Positions 50,127-58,512 are shown, numbered from the stretch's first letter. The stretch is 64,000 nucleotides of DNA from Kordia sp050633145 (GCF_050633145.1 NZ_JBOEFY010000015.1:1-64000), one strand, 5' to 3'. The notes: generated by a model from the sequence alone, not told the origin. A program made the numbers and translations.

Positions 50127-52076
50127 TTATATTAATGTAGCATCCGTTATTATTTCTAATAAGGCTGGTCCATTATGCGTTTTCAGTTTTTCTAAAGCTG
50201 GGATTAATTCTTCTCGTTTTGTAACTCTAATTCCTAAAGCACCACAGTTTTCTGCATATTTTGCAAAGCTTACATTGTGTAAAGACGTTTTCCATACATC
50301 AAGTTCTGCTGCTTTTTGCTCTTTGGATATTTTTCCTAATTCTGAATTGTTTAGCAATACATGTTTGATGTTCATATTGTATTTAACAAGTGTCATTACT
50401 TCGCCTAAATATTGCCCAAAACCACCATCACCAGAAACGGACCAGATTGGTCTTTCTTTTCCTTGTGCAGCCCAAGCGCCCATTGCAGCTGGCAATGAGA
50501 AACCTATAGATCCTAAATACCCTGACATCAAAATTGATTGATTTTTAGGTTCAAAGTAACGTCCAAATGAATAGGTGTTATTTCCAACATCTACAGCAAT
50601 CACAGCATTGTCGGGAACTACTTTGTTCATAGCTTCAAACACAGCAATAGAACTTAATCCAATTTCGCTTTCATCTTTTAAGCGACTTGCTTTTTCTTCT
50701 TTCCATATTTCCCAACGTTTTGCAATTTCTGCACGTCTGTCTACAGTATTTAATTTTCCTTCTGTTTGTTCTTCTATGATTGTTAAGGTTTCTGAGATTT
50801 CTCCCCAAAGTGCAGCATCAACTTTATGAAATTTACTCAATGCTGTTGGATCATAATCTACTTGTATGATTGGTTTTTTGGGTGTGATTCCTGTATGATT
50901 TGAAAATGAAGCTCCAAATACAATGAGTAAGTCACTTTCGTTCATAAACCAAGAAGCTATTGGCGTTCCGCTTCTTCCTAAAACACCACAACCTAACTCA
51001 TGATGATCCGAAATTTGTCCTTTTGCTTTAAACGTTGTAATTACCGGACAGTTTAGTTTTTTAGCAAACGCTGTAATTGCTTCCATATGAAAACGCGCTC
51101 CGTGCCCCACAATGATAGCAGGTAGTTTAGAATCCTTTATCATAGTGACTGCTTTTGAAACCATTTGCCTTGGCGGCGAAATGTTCATCGGCGTAATTCT
51201 TCCGTCTGGAGTTTGTGCTTTTTCATTTGCGGGTTTTGGCATAAAAGCGACTTCATCGGGAAACGTTATGTGTGATACATCTCTGTTTAATAAAGCACTT
51301 TTTATAGCCAAACTCATAAGCTCGCTATGCTTTGAGTTTTGTTGTACACTGTGATTAAAGTTTGCTACGGTTTGAAACGCTCCTACCAAGTCTACTTCCT
51401 GAAATGCGCCAGTTCCCATTACCTGCGTATTTACTTGACCAGATAGTACTAACATTGGCGAACGATCTACTTTTGCGTCCCACATTCCTGTAAACATGTT
51501 TGTAGCACCAGGACCCGCAATACCAAAACTTACAGCTGGTTTCCCCATTAGTTTTCCATACGCTGAAGCTGCAAAAGCGGCTGCGCCTTCATGACGAATG
51601 CCAAAGAATTGAAAGTTTCCTTTTGCTTCTTGTCGCATCATGGCATTGGCAATACCTAGGTTTGAATGTCCAACCATACCAAAACCTGTGTCAACTCCCC
51701 AATTCACCATCGTTTCTATCATCACATCAGAAATCGTATCTTGGTGTTCTTCTTCTTCTTCAACAGCAATTAGAATTTCATCACCATTTTCTTTTACTTC
51801 AAATGTTTTTATACCATCATCATAACCGCCAGGAGACATTCCTGTACACGGATCAAAATCCCAACCATGCCAAGGACAACGCAACATTCCGTTTTCAATA
51901 GATCCTTCTCCTAGTGGACCTCCTTGATGTGGACATTTGTTATCGAGGGCAGAAAATTTACCTTTATAATGCGTTAAACAAATACCTTGATGACCAGCAG
52001 TGACTGTTTGAACACGTCCTTCTGGTAATGTTTTTTTATCTTTTAGTACACTGTACCATTTTTTGGTTATAGCCAT
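50127..52076 (-). CDS. Rieske domain fused to ThDP-dependent enzyme (pyruvate oxidase/acetolactate synthase-like)
   Basis: 649 residues. Residues 1-105 are a Rieske [2Fe-2S] domain with Cys48-x-His50 and Cys67-x-x-His70 (CPHQGGPLGEGS...CPWHGW). Residues 115-649 follow the ThDP enzyme plan: 'FFGIRHEGAAAFAASAYGK' with the catalytic Glu, central domain 'LPAIIVGHGARFHMEAITAFA', and the ThDP-Mg site 'VSGDGGFGQYLGEVMTLVKY' then LLNN. Pyruvate oxidases and acetolactate synthases share this layout; the Rieske addition at the N-terminus is unusual and could pass electrons. It lies 24 bases after the cyclase gene and 9 before osmC. Confidence 0.85.
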   Translation of the reverse strand: MAITKKWYSVLKDKKTLPEGRVQTVTAGHQGICLTHYKGKFSALDNKCPHQGGPLGEGSIENGMLRCPWHGWDFDPCTGMSPGGYDDGIKTFEVKENGDEILIAVEEEEEHQDTISDVMIETMVNWGVDTGFGMVGHSNLGIANAMMRQEAKGNFQFFGIRHEGAAAFAASAYGKLMGKPAVSFGIAGPGATNMFTGMWDAKVDRSPMLVLSGQVNTQVMGTGAFQEVDLVGAFQTVANFNHSVQQNSKHSELMSLAIKSALLNRDVSHITFPDEVAFMPKPANEKAQTPDGRITPMNISPPRQMVSKAVTMIKDSKLPAIIVGHGARFHMEAITAFAKKLNCPVITTFKAKGQISDHHELGCGVLGRSGTPIASWFMNESDLLIVFGASFSNHTGITPKKPIIQVDYDPTALSKFHKVDAALWGEISETLTIIEEQTEGKLNTVDRRAEIAKRWEIWKEEKASRLKDESEIGLSSIAVFEAMNKVVPDNAVIAVDVGNNTYSFGRYFEPKNQSILMSGYLGSIGFSLPAAMGAWAAQGKERPIWSVSGDGGFGQYLGEVMTLVKYNMNIKHVLLNNSELGKISKEQKAAELDVWKTSLHNVSFAKYAENCGALGIRVTKREELIPALEKLKTHNGPALLEIITDATLI

Positions 52077-52100
52077 GTTTTAGTTGTTGTTAGTTTTATT

Positions 52101-53021
52101 CTATTGCTTTAATTCGTATAATTTATAGGTTCCAGTTTTTCCTTTTAGACTCGTCTTAAATTCATTGTTTTTTGGATAGATTTCTTTTACAACGTTATAA
52201 GCATCTTCAGAAAGTAATAGCTCAGTTCCAAACTCTTTATTTGCTGTTTCAATGCGGCTTGCATAGTTTACATTATCGCCAATAACTGCCATTTTTTTCA
52301 TAGCGCCTGTATCAAAAGGTCCCACAATTACATTCCCATAATGAACGCCAGCTCTAATACCGAAAGTGGTACTGAAATTCGATTCTAAATAGTCATTAAA
52401 TGTGTTTAGTTTTTCTTTCATTTCCGCAATAGCATTAATGGCATCTAGTACAGAATTGTCACTTGTTTTATCTGTGCCAAAAACTGCCAAAATACCATCT
52501 CCAGCTACATCGCTTATGATACCATTATGATTTTGAATGATTACATTCATTATTCGGTAATAGCGATTTAATACGTGTACAATATCATATGGTGGAAATT
52601 TTTCGGCGAAAGCAGTATAATTTACTATGTCTGTAAAAACAATGGTTAGTTTCTGTTGACTTCCAAGCGCAATTTTTGAATCGCTAGAAAACTGCTCGGA
52701 AATGATGTCCATATCTAACTTATCAGAAACCATTCTTCTAATAGATACATTGCCTTTTAATTTGGTTTGACATGCCAAACGAATTTCTGTTGGAAAGTTT
52801 AAGGTTTCAGCCATCTCTTGTTCTACAGCGTTTCTTGGACTGCAATTATCAATACCTTGCATGACACTTACACGACAGGTAGAACATTTACCTTGTCCGC
52901 CACAAGCATGTGTATGATTGATATTCATTGCCAAAGTAGCTTCTAAAATGGTATTGTCTATAGGACAATTGACACTTTGGTTTTCTTTGAATAGACTTAT
53001 TCTGTTTAATGTTCTTTTCAT
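52101..53021 (-). CDS. [2Fe-2S] ferredoxin domain fused to class III nucleotide cyclase
   Basis: 306 residues. Residues 5-100 are a plant-type ferredoxin domain with Cys40, Cys46, Cys49 and Cys84 (ACGGQGKCSTCR...LACQ). Residues 122-300 are a class III cyclase catalytic domain: metal Asp131 in VFTDIVNYT, Asp175 in AGDGILAVF, and Asn252/Arg256 in GDNVNYASRIE, all intact. It should make cAMP or cGMP in response to the cluster's redox state or ligands (inference). Soluble; no membrane segment. It lies 25 bases after the small membrane protein and 24 before the ThDP fusion. Confidence 0.85.
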   Translation of the reverse strand: MKRTLNRISLFKENQSVNCPIDNTILEATLAMNINHTHACGGQGKCSTCRVSVMQGIDNCSPRNAVEQEMAETLNFPTEIRLACQTKLKGNVSIRRMVSDKLDMDIISEQFSSDSKIALGSQQKLTIVFTDIVNYTAFAEKFPPYDIVHVLNRYYRIMNVIIQNHNGIISDVAGDGILAVFGTDKTSDNSVLDAINAIAEMKEKLNTFNDYLESNFSTTFGIRAGVHYGNVIVGPFDTGAMKKMAVIGDNVNYASRIETANKEFGTELLLSEDAYNVVKEIYPKNNEFKTSLKGKTGTYKLYELKQ

Positions 53022-53046
53022 TTAGGAGGCTTCTAATAGTTAAACA

Positions 53047-53433
53047 TTAGTTGTTGTTGATTCTTGTTTTGAATTGATCTTGTCGAATGCTTACAGCTCT
53101 GTATGAATATTTTATTAAAGAGAATAAGCCTAAAAGCATGATTACAATTCCTATGATACTTATATAGGTAGCACTATCGCCTATTGAACTTAGCTCTAAG
53201 CCAGCTATTAAACCTGAAATTGCTAAACACGCTACTGCGATATAGAAAAATACCATTGCTCGATTTAGGGTTTTTAATTGCACTAATTTTCGAATGATGA
53301 TAGGTTGATCCTTACAGCCTTCCATTATTAATCCGTTGAGTTCACTACTTAAGGTGACCATTAGATTAGAGGTTGATAGAATTAACAGACCAATTCCTGG
53401 AACGATTGTTATGGGTAAATACCAGTTTTCCAT
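53047..53433 (-). CDS. Small membrane protein, DUF2721-like
   Basis: 128 residues with three membrane helices (about 8-28, 58-79, 90-112) and a basic C-terminus. The layout 'ITIVPGIGLLILSTSNLMVTLSSELNGL' then a charged cytosolic loop (KDQPIIIRKLVQLKTLNRAM) resembles DUF2721 proteins of unknown function. It lies 25 bases before the ferredoxin-cyclase gene and may be its membrane partner (inference). Confidence 0.65.
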   Translation of the reverse strand: MENWYLPITIVPGIGLLILSTSNLMVTLSSELNGLIMEGCKDQPIIIRKLVQLKTLNRAMVFFYIAVACLAISGLIAGLELSSIGDSATYISIIGIVIMLLGLFSLIKYSYRAVSIRQDQFKTRINNN

Positions 53434-53457
53434 TGTTGTTGTTTTTGTTTGATTTCC

Positions 53458-53557
53458 GCGTTAAGGGTTGCAACGGCATCCTCCCGATTTGCTCGGGAGA
53501 TATAGTGAAAGACCTGACCATTAACACTGAGCGTAGCAGAAGTGTTAATGGTAACGC
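53458..53557 (+). ncRNA. Structured three-stem element, possibly a conserved flavobacterial RNA motif
   Basis: The plus strand folds as a closed unit: outer stem GCGTTA / TAACGC (53458-53463, 53552-53557), hairpin 1 CTCCCGA-ttt(g)c-TCGGGAG (53481-53499), hairpin 2 ACCATTAACACT / AGTGTTAATGGT (53517-53528, 53541-53552). The linkers 'GGGTTGCAACGGCATC' and 'GATATAGTGAAAGACCTG' resemble a widespread intergenic element of Flavobacteriia that I recall but cannot verify; an Rfam scan (including Flavo-1) would settle it. It lies between the Rieske-glutamate-synthase gene and the DUF2721-like gene, on the opposite strand sense. Confidence 0.55.
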
Positions 53558-53573
53558 CCAAATCGTTATTTTT

Positions 53574-55184
53574 TTAATGAATACCAGCGTAATTTATTCC
53601 TGTTAAGTAGTGCATATCTCTATCGAACGTTGATAAGTCGTCATGATTGAATTTGGTAATATCATCATAACCACAAGACCTTGCAATTACTTTTATGAGA
53701 TCGTTTGTGGCATCAAAATAGTTATGCAATTGCTTGGCAGAAGAGTTTATAATGAGTCTACTTCGCAACGATTCTTTTTGCGTTGCAATTCCTACTGGGC
53801 AATTGTTACTTCCGCAAGCGCGCATTCCTAAACAACCGATTGCTTGCAGTGCCGAATTGGATACTGCAATGGCATCAGCGCCGAGCATCATTGCTTTTGC
53901 AAAGTCTTCGGCAATGCGCAAACCACCTGTAATTACAAGTGTGACATTGGTAGCGCCAACTTTGTCCATGTATTTTCGGGCTCTTGCTAATGCAGGAATT
54001 GTTGGTACGTTGATGTTGTCTCTAAGAATGGTTGGCGCAGAACCTGTTCCGCCGCCGCGACCATCGAGAATGATATAGTCGACACCAACATCGAGTGCAA
54101 ATTGAATGTCTTTTTCTATGTGACTTGCTGCGATTTTGAATCCGATAGGAATTCCTCCAGTACGTTCGCGTACTTTCTCGGAGAAATCTTTGAAGTCTTG
54201 TACCGTATGGAAATTAGGATTTGCTGCTGGCGAAATAGCTGTTTCTCCTTCTTTTAGTCCTCTTACTTCAGCAATTTCTTTACTTACTTTGTTTCCTGGT
54301 AAATGTCCTCCAGTTCCAGTTTTTGCACCTTGTCCGCCTTTAAAATGAAAGGCTTGTACATTATCTAGTTTATCCCACGAGAATCCAAATTGTGCCGATG
54401 CAAGTTCGTAGAAATATTTTGAATTGTTTGATTGTTCTTCAGGTAGCATTCCTCCTTCTCCAGAGCAAATACCTGTTCCTGCTAGCTCTGCTCCTTTTGA
54501 TAATGCTATTTTGGCTTCGCGCGATAATGCTCCGAAACTCATGTCACTTACAAAAAGTGGCATATCGAGTGTTAGTGGCTTTTTTGCATTTGGACCAATG
54601 ACAACTTTACTTGCTACTTCTTCATGATCTAGTAAAGGTCTGGAGGCTAATTGCGCTGGTAAGAATTGAATGTCACTCCATTTTGGCAATGTGTTTCTGT
54701 CTACGCCCATAGATGCAGAGAAACCATGATGTCCGAGGTTTTTTAGTCCGTTTTTGGCTAATTCTTTAATGTAACCTGTGTATGGTTCTGTACTTTCTGG
54801 ATGTGTATCTGCATACGCACCTAAGTATTCATCGCGGTTGAATGGTTGTGGGTTGTTGACTAAGTATGCGTCAATTTCAAATTCATCAACCAATAAATTA
54901 TCGCCTTCTATTTTGGTAGAGAATTTATGTAATACTTCTTTGTTGTTGTATTCTGAAACACCTGAATCTACTCTGTAATCCCAGCCATGAACTCCACAAA
55001 TTAGATTGTCTCCATCTACATGTCCGTCTGCCATTAATGCGCCTCTGTGCAAACATCTTCCATAAAGCACAGATATATCTTCATCAAATTTTACAATTAC
55101 TAAGTCTAATCCGTTGACTAATGCATGAACTGGTTGTTTGTTTATTAATTCACTTATTTGGGCAATTGCTACTGGTTTTTTCAT
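53574..55184 (-). CDS. Rieske domain fused to FMN-binding glutamate-synthase-like enzyme
   Basis: 536 residues. Residues 1-105: a Rieske-like domain with Cys44-x-His46 and Cys63-x-x-His66 (GRCLHRGALM...ICGVHGW). Residues 150-536: the FMN barrel of glutamate synthase large subunit, with 'GEGGMLPEEQ', 'FHFKGGQGAKTGTGGHLPG', 'DYIILDGRGGGTGSAP', 'LVITGGLRIAEDFAKAMMLGA' and 'ACGSNNCPVGIATQ' (iron-sulfur Cys region). The amidotransferase domain is absent, so it is not ordinary GltB; similar 'FMN-binding glutamate synthase family' proteins act as oxidoreductases (family knowledge). Divergent-direction upstream gap of 303 bases; it starts the operon below crp. Confidence 0.85.
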   Translation of the reverse strand: MKKPVAIAQISELINKQPVHALVNGLDLVIVKFDEDISVLYGRCLHRGALMADGHVDGDNLICGVHGWDYRVDSGVSEYNNKEVLHKFSTKIEGDNLLVDEFEIDAYLVNNPQPFNRDEYLGAYADTHPESTEPYTGYIKELAKNGLKNLGHHGFSASMGVDRNTLPKWSDIQFLPAQLASRPLLDHEEVASKVVIGPNAKKPLTLDMPLFVSDMSFGALSREAKIALSKGAELAGTGICSGEGGMLPEEQSNNSKYFYELASAQFGFSWDKLDNVQAFHFKGGQGAKTGTGGHLPGNKVSKEIAEVRGLKEGETAISPAANPNFHTVQDFKDFSEKVRERTGGIPIGFKIAASHIEKDIQFALDVGVDYIILDGRGGGTGSAPTILRDNINVPTIPALARARKYMDKVGATNVTLVITGGLRIAEDFAKAMMLGADAIAVSNSALQAIGCLGMRACGSNNCPVGIATQKESLRSRLIINSSAKQLHNYFDATNDLIKVIARSCGYDDITKFNHDDLSTFDRDMHYLTGINYAGIH

Positions 55185-55487
55185 AAATGTTGGTTGGCTT
55201 TTTATTGTTGTTTTGGTTATGCGTTTTTCAGTATATTTTAAATTATAGGCAAGCTAAATCTTTTCTGAAGTATAGAAAAGACCAAAATATCTGATAGTTA
55301 CTTTAGACGACACATTATGCATTTATTTACATATACATGATTTTTAAAGCGCTATGCTTTTAATTTTCAATGCTATTGCAATCAGATTCGTGTATACTAA
55401 TCACTTGCAACTAAAGATAAGAAGTTATTCTTAAAAGATGGTTTTAGCTACTAATTGCACAAATTAGATGTACGAATTGTATGTTTA
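55185..55487. other. Upstream region of the Rieske-glutamate-synthase gene
   Basis: 303 bases between the CRP-like gene's stop and the operon's first gene. It carries ATAGTTACTTTAGACGACA (55294-55312) and ACATATACATGATT (55329-55342), each repeated upstream of the CRP-like gene itself at 56218 and 56190. These are candidate regulator sites. Confidence 0.6.
55294..55342. promoter_or_regulatory. Candidate regulatory motifs upstream of the redox operon
   Basis: ATAGTTACTTTA-g-ACGACA at 55294-55312 and ACATATACATGATT at 55329-55342. The first occurs again with one change at 56218-56236 and the second without change at 56190-56203, upstream of the crp-like gene, though in swapped order. Shared sequence in two upstream regions of adjacent genes suggests co-regulation, perhaps by the CRP-like protein (inference). 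Confidence 0.4.
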
Positions 55488-56147
55488 TTATTCAGCTTTA
55501 GAAATAAATTTTGTGTCGTACTCAATGATACCGCCTTTTCGCATTTTGCTGAGTACATTGCTTACTGTTTGTCTAGAAGTATTGGTAAGATTTGCTATTT
55601 CTTTATGAGATAAGAGATTTTTTGCTACTAACTTTCCAGCTTCATTTCTCTCTCCAAATTCATTTAAATAATCTGTTATAAATTCTTGAATTCTTGTCGT
55701 GCTATCTTTATATAGTAGATCGTGAAGTCTTCGTTCTAATTTTTTTATACGCAATCCATAAATTTTTAGCACTCCATTTTTTAGAGATGTATGTGTTGAC
55801 ATCAACTCTTCCATTTGATCTGCGCCTATATAACAAATTATACAATCTTCTAGCGCATAAGCAACTTCTTCGGTGGCTGTTTCTTTATCGAATAGCGCGA
55901 GTTCACCAAAGATGTTTCCTTTTTTTACAACATATTTAACTGTATTGTTTGTATTGTTTACAATTTTTACGCTGCCTTTTTTTAGGAAGAAAACACTATC
56001 TTGATGATTCTTTGGAAGCGCGATAGATTGCCCTTTTTCAATAGAATCCATCTCAAGAATATCACAGATTTTCATCATGTTGTGCATTCCGAGTTTTTTA
56101 AAAAGATTGAATCCTTCTAAAAACCAATATTTAGTAATTGCTTTCAA
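55488..56147 (-). CDS. Crp/Fnr-family transcriptional regulator with cNMP-binding domain
   Basis: 219 residues. A cyclic-nucleotide-binding-type beta barrel spans about 30-130 ('FFLKKGSVKIVNNTNNTVKYVVKKGNIFGELALFDK' in pattern), then a dimerisation helix (IYGLRIKKLERRLHDLLYK) and a winged HTH at 182-214 ('LSHKEIANLTNTSRQTVSNVLSKMRKGG'). There are no N-terminal Cys for an FNR-type cluster. Binding of a nucleotide or another ligand is likely; the nearby cyclase makes cAMP/cGMP the obvious guess (inference). It is upstream of, and on the same strand as, the redox operon. Confidence 0.85.
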   Translation of the reverse strand: MKAITKYWFLEGFNLFKKLGMHNMMKICDILEMDSIEKGQSIALPKNHQDSVFFLKKGSVKIVNNTNNTVKYVVKKGNIFGELALFDKETATEEVAYALEDCIICYIGADQMEELMSTHTSLKNGVLKIYGLRIKKLERRLHDLLYKDSTTRIQEFITDYLNEFGERNEAGKLVAKNLLSHKEIANLTNTSRQTVSNVLSKMRKGGIIEYDTKFISKAE

Positions 56148-56189
56148 TTAGTTGTCGTGCTTATTTTCAATTCAAATATATACATTTTA

Positions 56190-56236
56190 ACATATACATG
56201 ATTGCCTGAAATTTTCAATAGTTACTTTATACGACA
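56190..56236. promoter_or_regulatory. Candidate regulatory motifs upstream of the CRP-like gene
   Basis: ACATATACATGATT at 56190-56203 and ATAGTTACTTTATACGACA at 56218-56236, matching those at 55329 and 55294. They lie 43-90 bases above the start codon. Autoregulation is possible. Confidence 0.4.
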
Positions 56237-56436
56237 ATCTTGATTTATAATATGAATTCATTTTTTTTGTTTCAAATAGCTATTCTTTCGAAAATTAAGG
56301 AAATTTAGACCAAATCGGAGAAATAAAGTAAAAAGTGCTAATTTTAGACTTTTAAAATACTATCATTATTTAAGCACTGAAAAGTAAAATTGTACTCCGA
56401 AAAACTGAATAGTCTAATTATTTAATTATTTACTCT

Positions 56437-57438
56437 TTGAATTCAAATAAAATCGCCGTAGTCATACTCAATTGGAATGGAAAAGAGCTGTTAGCGCAGT
56501 TTTTACCAAAAGTATTGGCATTTTCAAAAGAAGCTACGGTTTATGTGGCAGATAACGCTTCCGCGGATGACTCCATAGACTATATCAAAAAGAATTTTCC
56601 CGAAGTACAACTCATTCAAAATGCTGAAAATGGCGGTTATGCAAAAGGTTATAATGATGCATTACCAGGAGTTTCAGAAGAAATTTTCTGTTTGTTGAAT
56701 TCAGATATTGAAGTGACTGAAAATTGGCTTGCTCCTATCCTAGCGGAATTTGAATCAAATACTGAAACCGCGATTATTCAGCCTAAAATTTTAGATTTTA
56801 AACAACAAACACATTTTGAATATGCTGGCGCAGCTGGTGGATTTATTGACAAATACGGTTATCCTTTTTGTCGCGGACGCATTTTTCACACTTTAGAGGA
56901 AGACAAAAATCAATACAATGATTCTAAAGAAATATTTTGGGCGTCTGGTGCTTGTTTATTTATAAGAAAAAGTGTTTTTCATGAATTGAATGGTTTTGAT
57001 GAAGATTTTTTTGCGCATCAAGAAGAAATCGATTTGTGCTGGCGTGCGTTTAACAAAGGATATAAAGCAACATACATTGCGGAAAGTGTTGTGTATCATG
57101 TTGGTGGTGCAACTTTAGATAGTGCAAACCCTAAGAAGACTTATTTGAATTTTAGAAATTCACTGTGCATGCTTGCCAAAAATCTTCCGAAAGGGAAATT
57201 AGTTCCAATCATTTTTTTACGCTTGGTTTTAGATGGAATTGCTGGTGTACAGTTTCTCACAAAACTTCAGTTTAAGCATGCTTTTGCTATTTTAAAAGCG
57301 CATTTTCACTTTTATGCACGTTTGCCAAAAATGGTTAAAAAACGTGGAGAAAAGCAACAGAAACAGTATTTTGGTCACAAATCCATTGTCTATTCCTATT
57401 TTATAAAAGGGAAAAAACAATATTCTGATTTATCATAA
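56437..57438 (+). CDS. Family 2 glycosyltransferase
   Basis: 333 residues from a TTG at 56437; no ATG is available before the first strand IAVVILNWNG. The GT-A fold of family 2 is clear: 'VAVVILNWNGKELL'-like start, 'VADNASADDS', 'AENGGYAKGYNDAL', 'LLNSDIEV' (the metal-binding DxD-like site) and 'GFDEDFFAHQEEIDLCWR', the last holding the catalytic base region. It adds a sugar to a cell-surface glycan or lipid (family knowledge). Rhamnosyltransferase-like pattern. The stop directly abuts the next gene's ATG (57436-57439). Confidence 0.85.
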   Translation: MNSNKIAVVILNWNGKELLAQFLPKVLAFSKEATVYVADNASADDSIDYIKKNFPEVQLIQNAENGGYAKGYNDALPGVSEEIFCLLNSDIEVTENWLAPILAEFESNTETAIIQPKILDFKQQTHFEYAGAAGGFIDKYGYPFCRGRIFHTLEEDKNQYNDSKEIFWASGACLFIRKSVFHELNGFDEDFFAHQEEIDLCWRAFNKGYKATYIAESVVYHVGGATLDSANPKKTYLNFRNSLCMLAKNLPKGKLVPIIFLRLVLDGIAGVQFLTKLQFKHAFAILKAHFHFYARLPKMVKKRGEKQQKQYFGHKSIVYSYFIKGKKQYSDLS

Positions 57439-58245
57439 ATGCATTTGTTTAAGAAAACAATTTTTATCTTATTACTATTTCTAAATTCGCTTTTAACTGC
57501 GCAAGATGATTCTGAAAAAATTCTAGCTCAATATAATGAGCTTGCTAATTATATTCCTAAAAGTCTTGAAAAGGATACTGTTTACAATCCAGAAATTCGT
57601 ATTTCAAAATTTCCTTTTAATTCCATTGCCAATATAAAAGTTCATCATACTATAAGGCATTTTACAACTTTAACTCCAAAAGAAATTGCTTGGCTGGAAG
57701 AGAAAATTTCAACATTAGCAATTGCGCTACATGCGGAAGGAAAATATTTTTTGGTTGGTCAAATTGGTGGCTCAAGTGGTTGTCATGCAAAAGATTTAAT
57801 AGATACACTTTACCTAAACACCATAAAATTTACTCGTTTAAACTTCTGTCACGGCTGTACTGACGGTTATATTGATGAAGAGTTTATTGAAATCTTTAAT
57901 GCAAAAATGTATCAATTATTACAAATTAGGCAATCTGATTTGAAAACACATCTTTTTTACGGAACGTACATAGGAAAAGGTGAAAAGCGTTCTAAAATTG
58001 AATTGACACTTACTAGCGAAAGAACATTTACACTTCAGATCAATAAAAAAGATGCCGTTGAATTTTCTGAAGGTTTATGGGAAAATGACAACGATACACT
58101 AATCTTAACATCTAAAAAAATGAATCAATCCAATATCAATACGTTTGAATTGAAAGCTGTAGAGTTTCGGTTAAAGAATCCTTATAGAAGGAGTAAATTG
58201 ATTAGACTTTCACCTGAAAGATGGAAACTTAAAAAAGTATTGTAA
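57439..58245 (+). CDS. Hypothetical secreted protein
   Basis: 268 residues with signal peptide (KTIFILLLFLNSLLTA-Q). No family recognised. Notable features: a CHAKDL and NFCHGC pair of Cys/His sites (about 114-146) that may form disulfides or bind metal, and a beta-rich C-terminal part (about 175-260). It starts at the base after the glycosyltransferase stop, so the two form a two-gene unit. Confidence 0.65.
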   Translation: MHLFKKTIFILLLFLNSLLTAQDDSEKILAQYNELANYIPKSLEKDTVYNPEIRISKFPFNSIANIKVHHTIRHFTTLTPKEIAWLEEKISTLAIALHAEGKYFLVGQIGGSSGCHAKDLIDTLYLNTIKFTRLNFCHGCTDGYIDEEFIEIFNAKMYQLLQIRQSDLKTHLFYGTYIGKGEKRSKIELTLTSERTFTLQINKKDAVEFSEGLWENDNDTLILTSKKMNQSNINTFELKAVEFRLKNPYRRSKLIRLSPERWKLKKVL

Positions 58246-58255
58246 TACTAAAAAA

Positions 58256-58311
58256 CTGTCTAAAAGTTGTGTCAAATGTTCGTGAAACTATTGTATCTCA
58301 CTCTTAGACAG
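58256..58311 (+). terminator. Possible long-stem hairpin between convergent genes
   Basis: CTGTCTAA at 58256-58263 and TTAGACAG at 58304-58311 form an 8-bp stem with a 40-base loop. No T run, so it is a weak terminator candidate for either strand. Confidence 0.35.
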
Positions 58312-58323
58312 CTTCTTAAATTC

Positions 58324-58512
58324 TTATTCAGGCACTGTTGGACAAGCAGCAGCACATCTCATAAATACACTTGTAGCACCGCATAATAATGGTCCTTGAG
58401 ATACAACACAATCACAAATTGTAACCCAAGTTCCACCTTTAATTGCATTGTCTTGTAATGTTGAAATAGATTTTTTGTTAAGATCTAATGTTTTCAGATT
58501 TCTTTTTTTCAT
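58324..58512 (-). CDS. RiPP-like precursor peptide, five-Cys core
   Basis: 62 residues. Leader MKKRNLKTLDLNKKSISTLQ then DNAIKGG with the GG at 26-27. The core (28-62), beginning TWVTICDCVVS, holds five Cys, some as CxC and CAAAC. Nearly the same leader as the gene at 37117. Single gene with a 289-base AT-rich region on its 5' side. No modification enzyme near. Confidence 0.75.
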   Translation of the reverse strand: MKKRNLKTLDLNKKSISTLQDNAIKGGTWVTICDCVVSQGPLLCGATSVFMRCAAACPTVPE

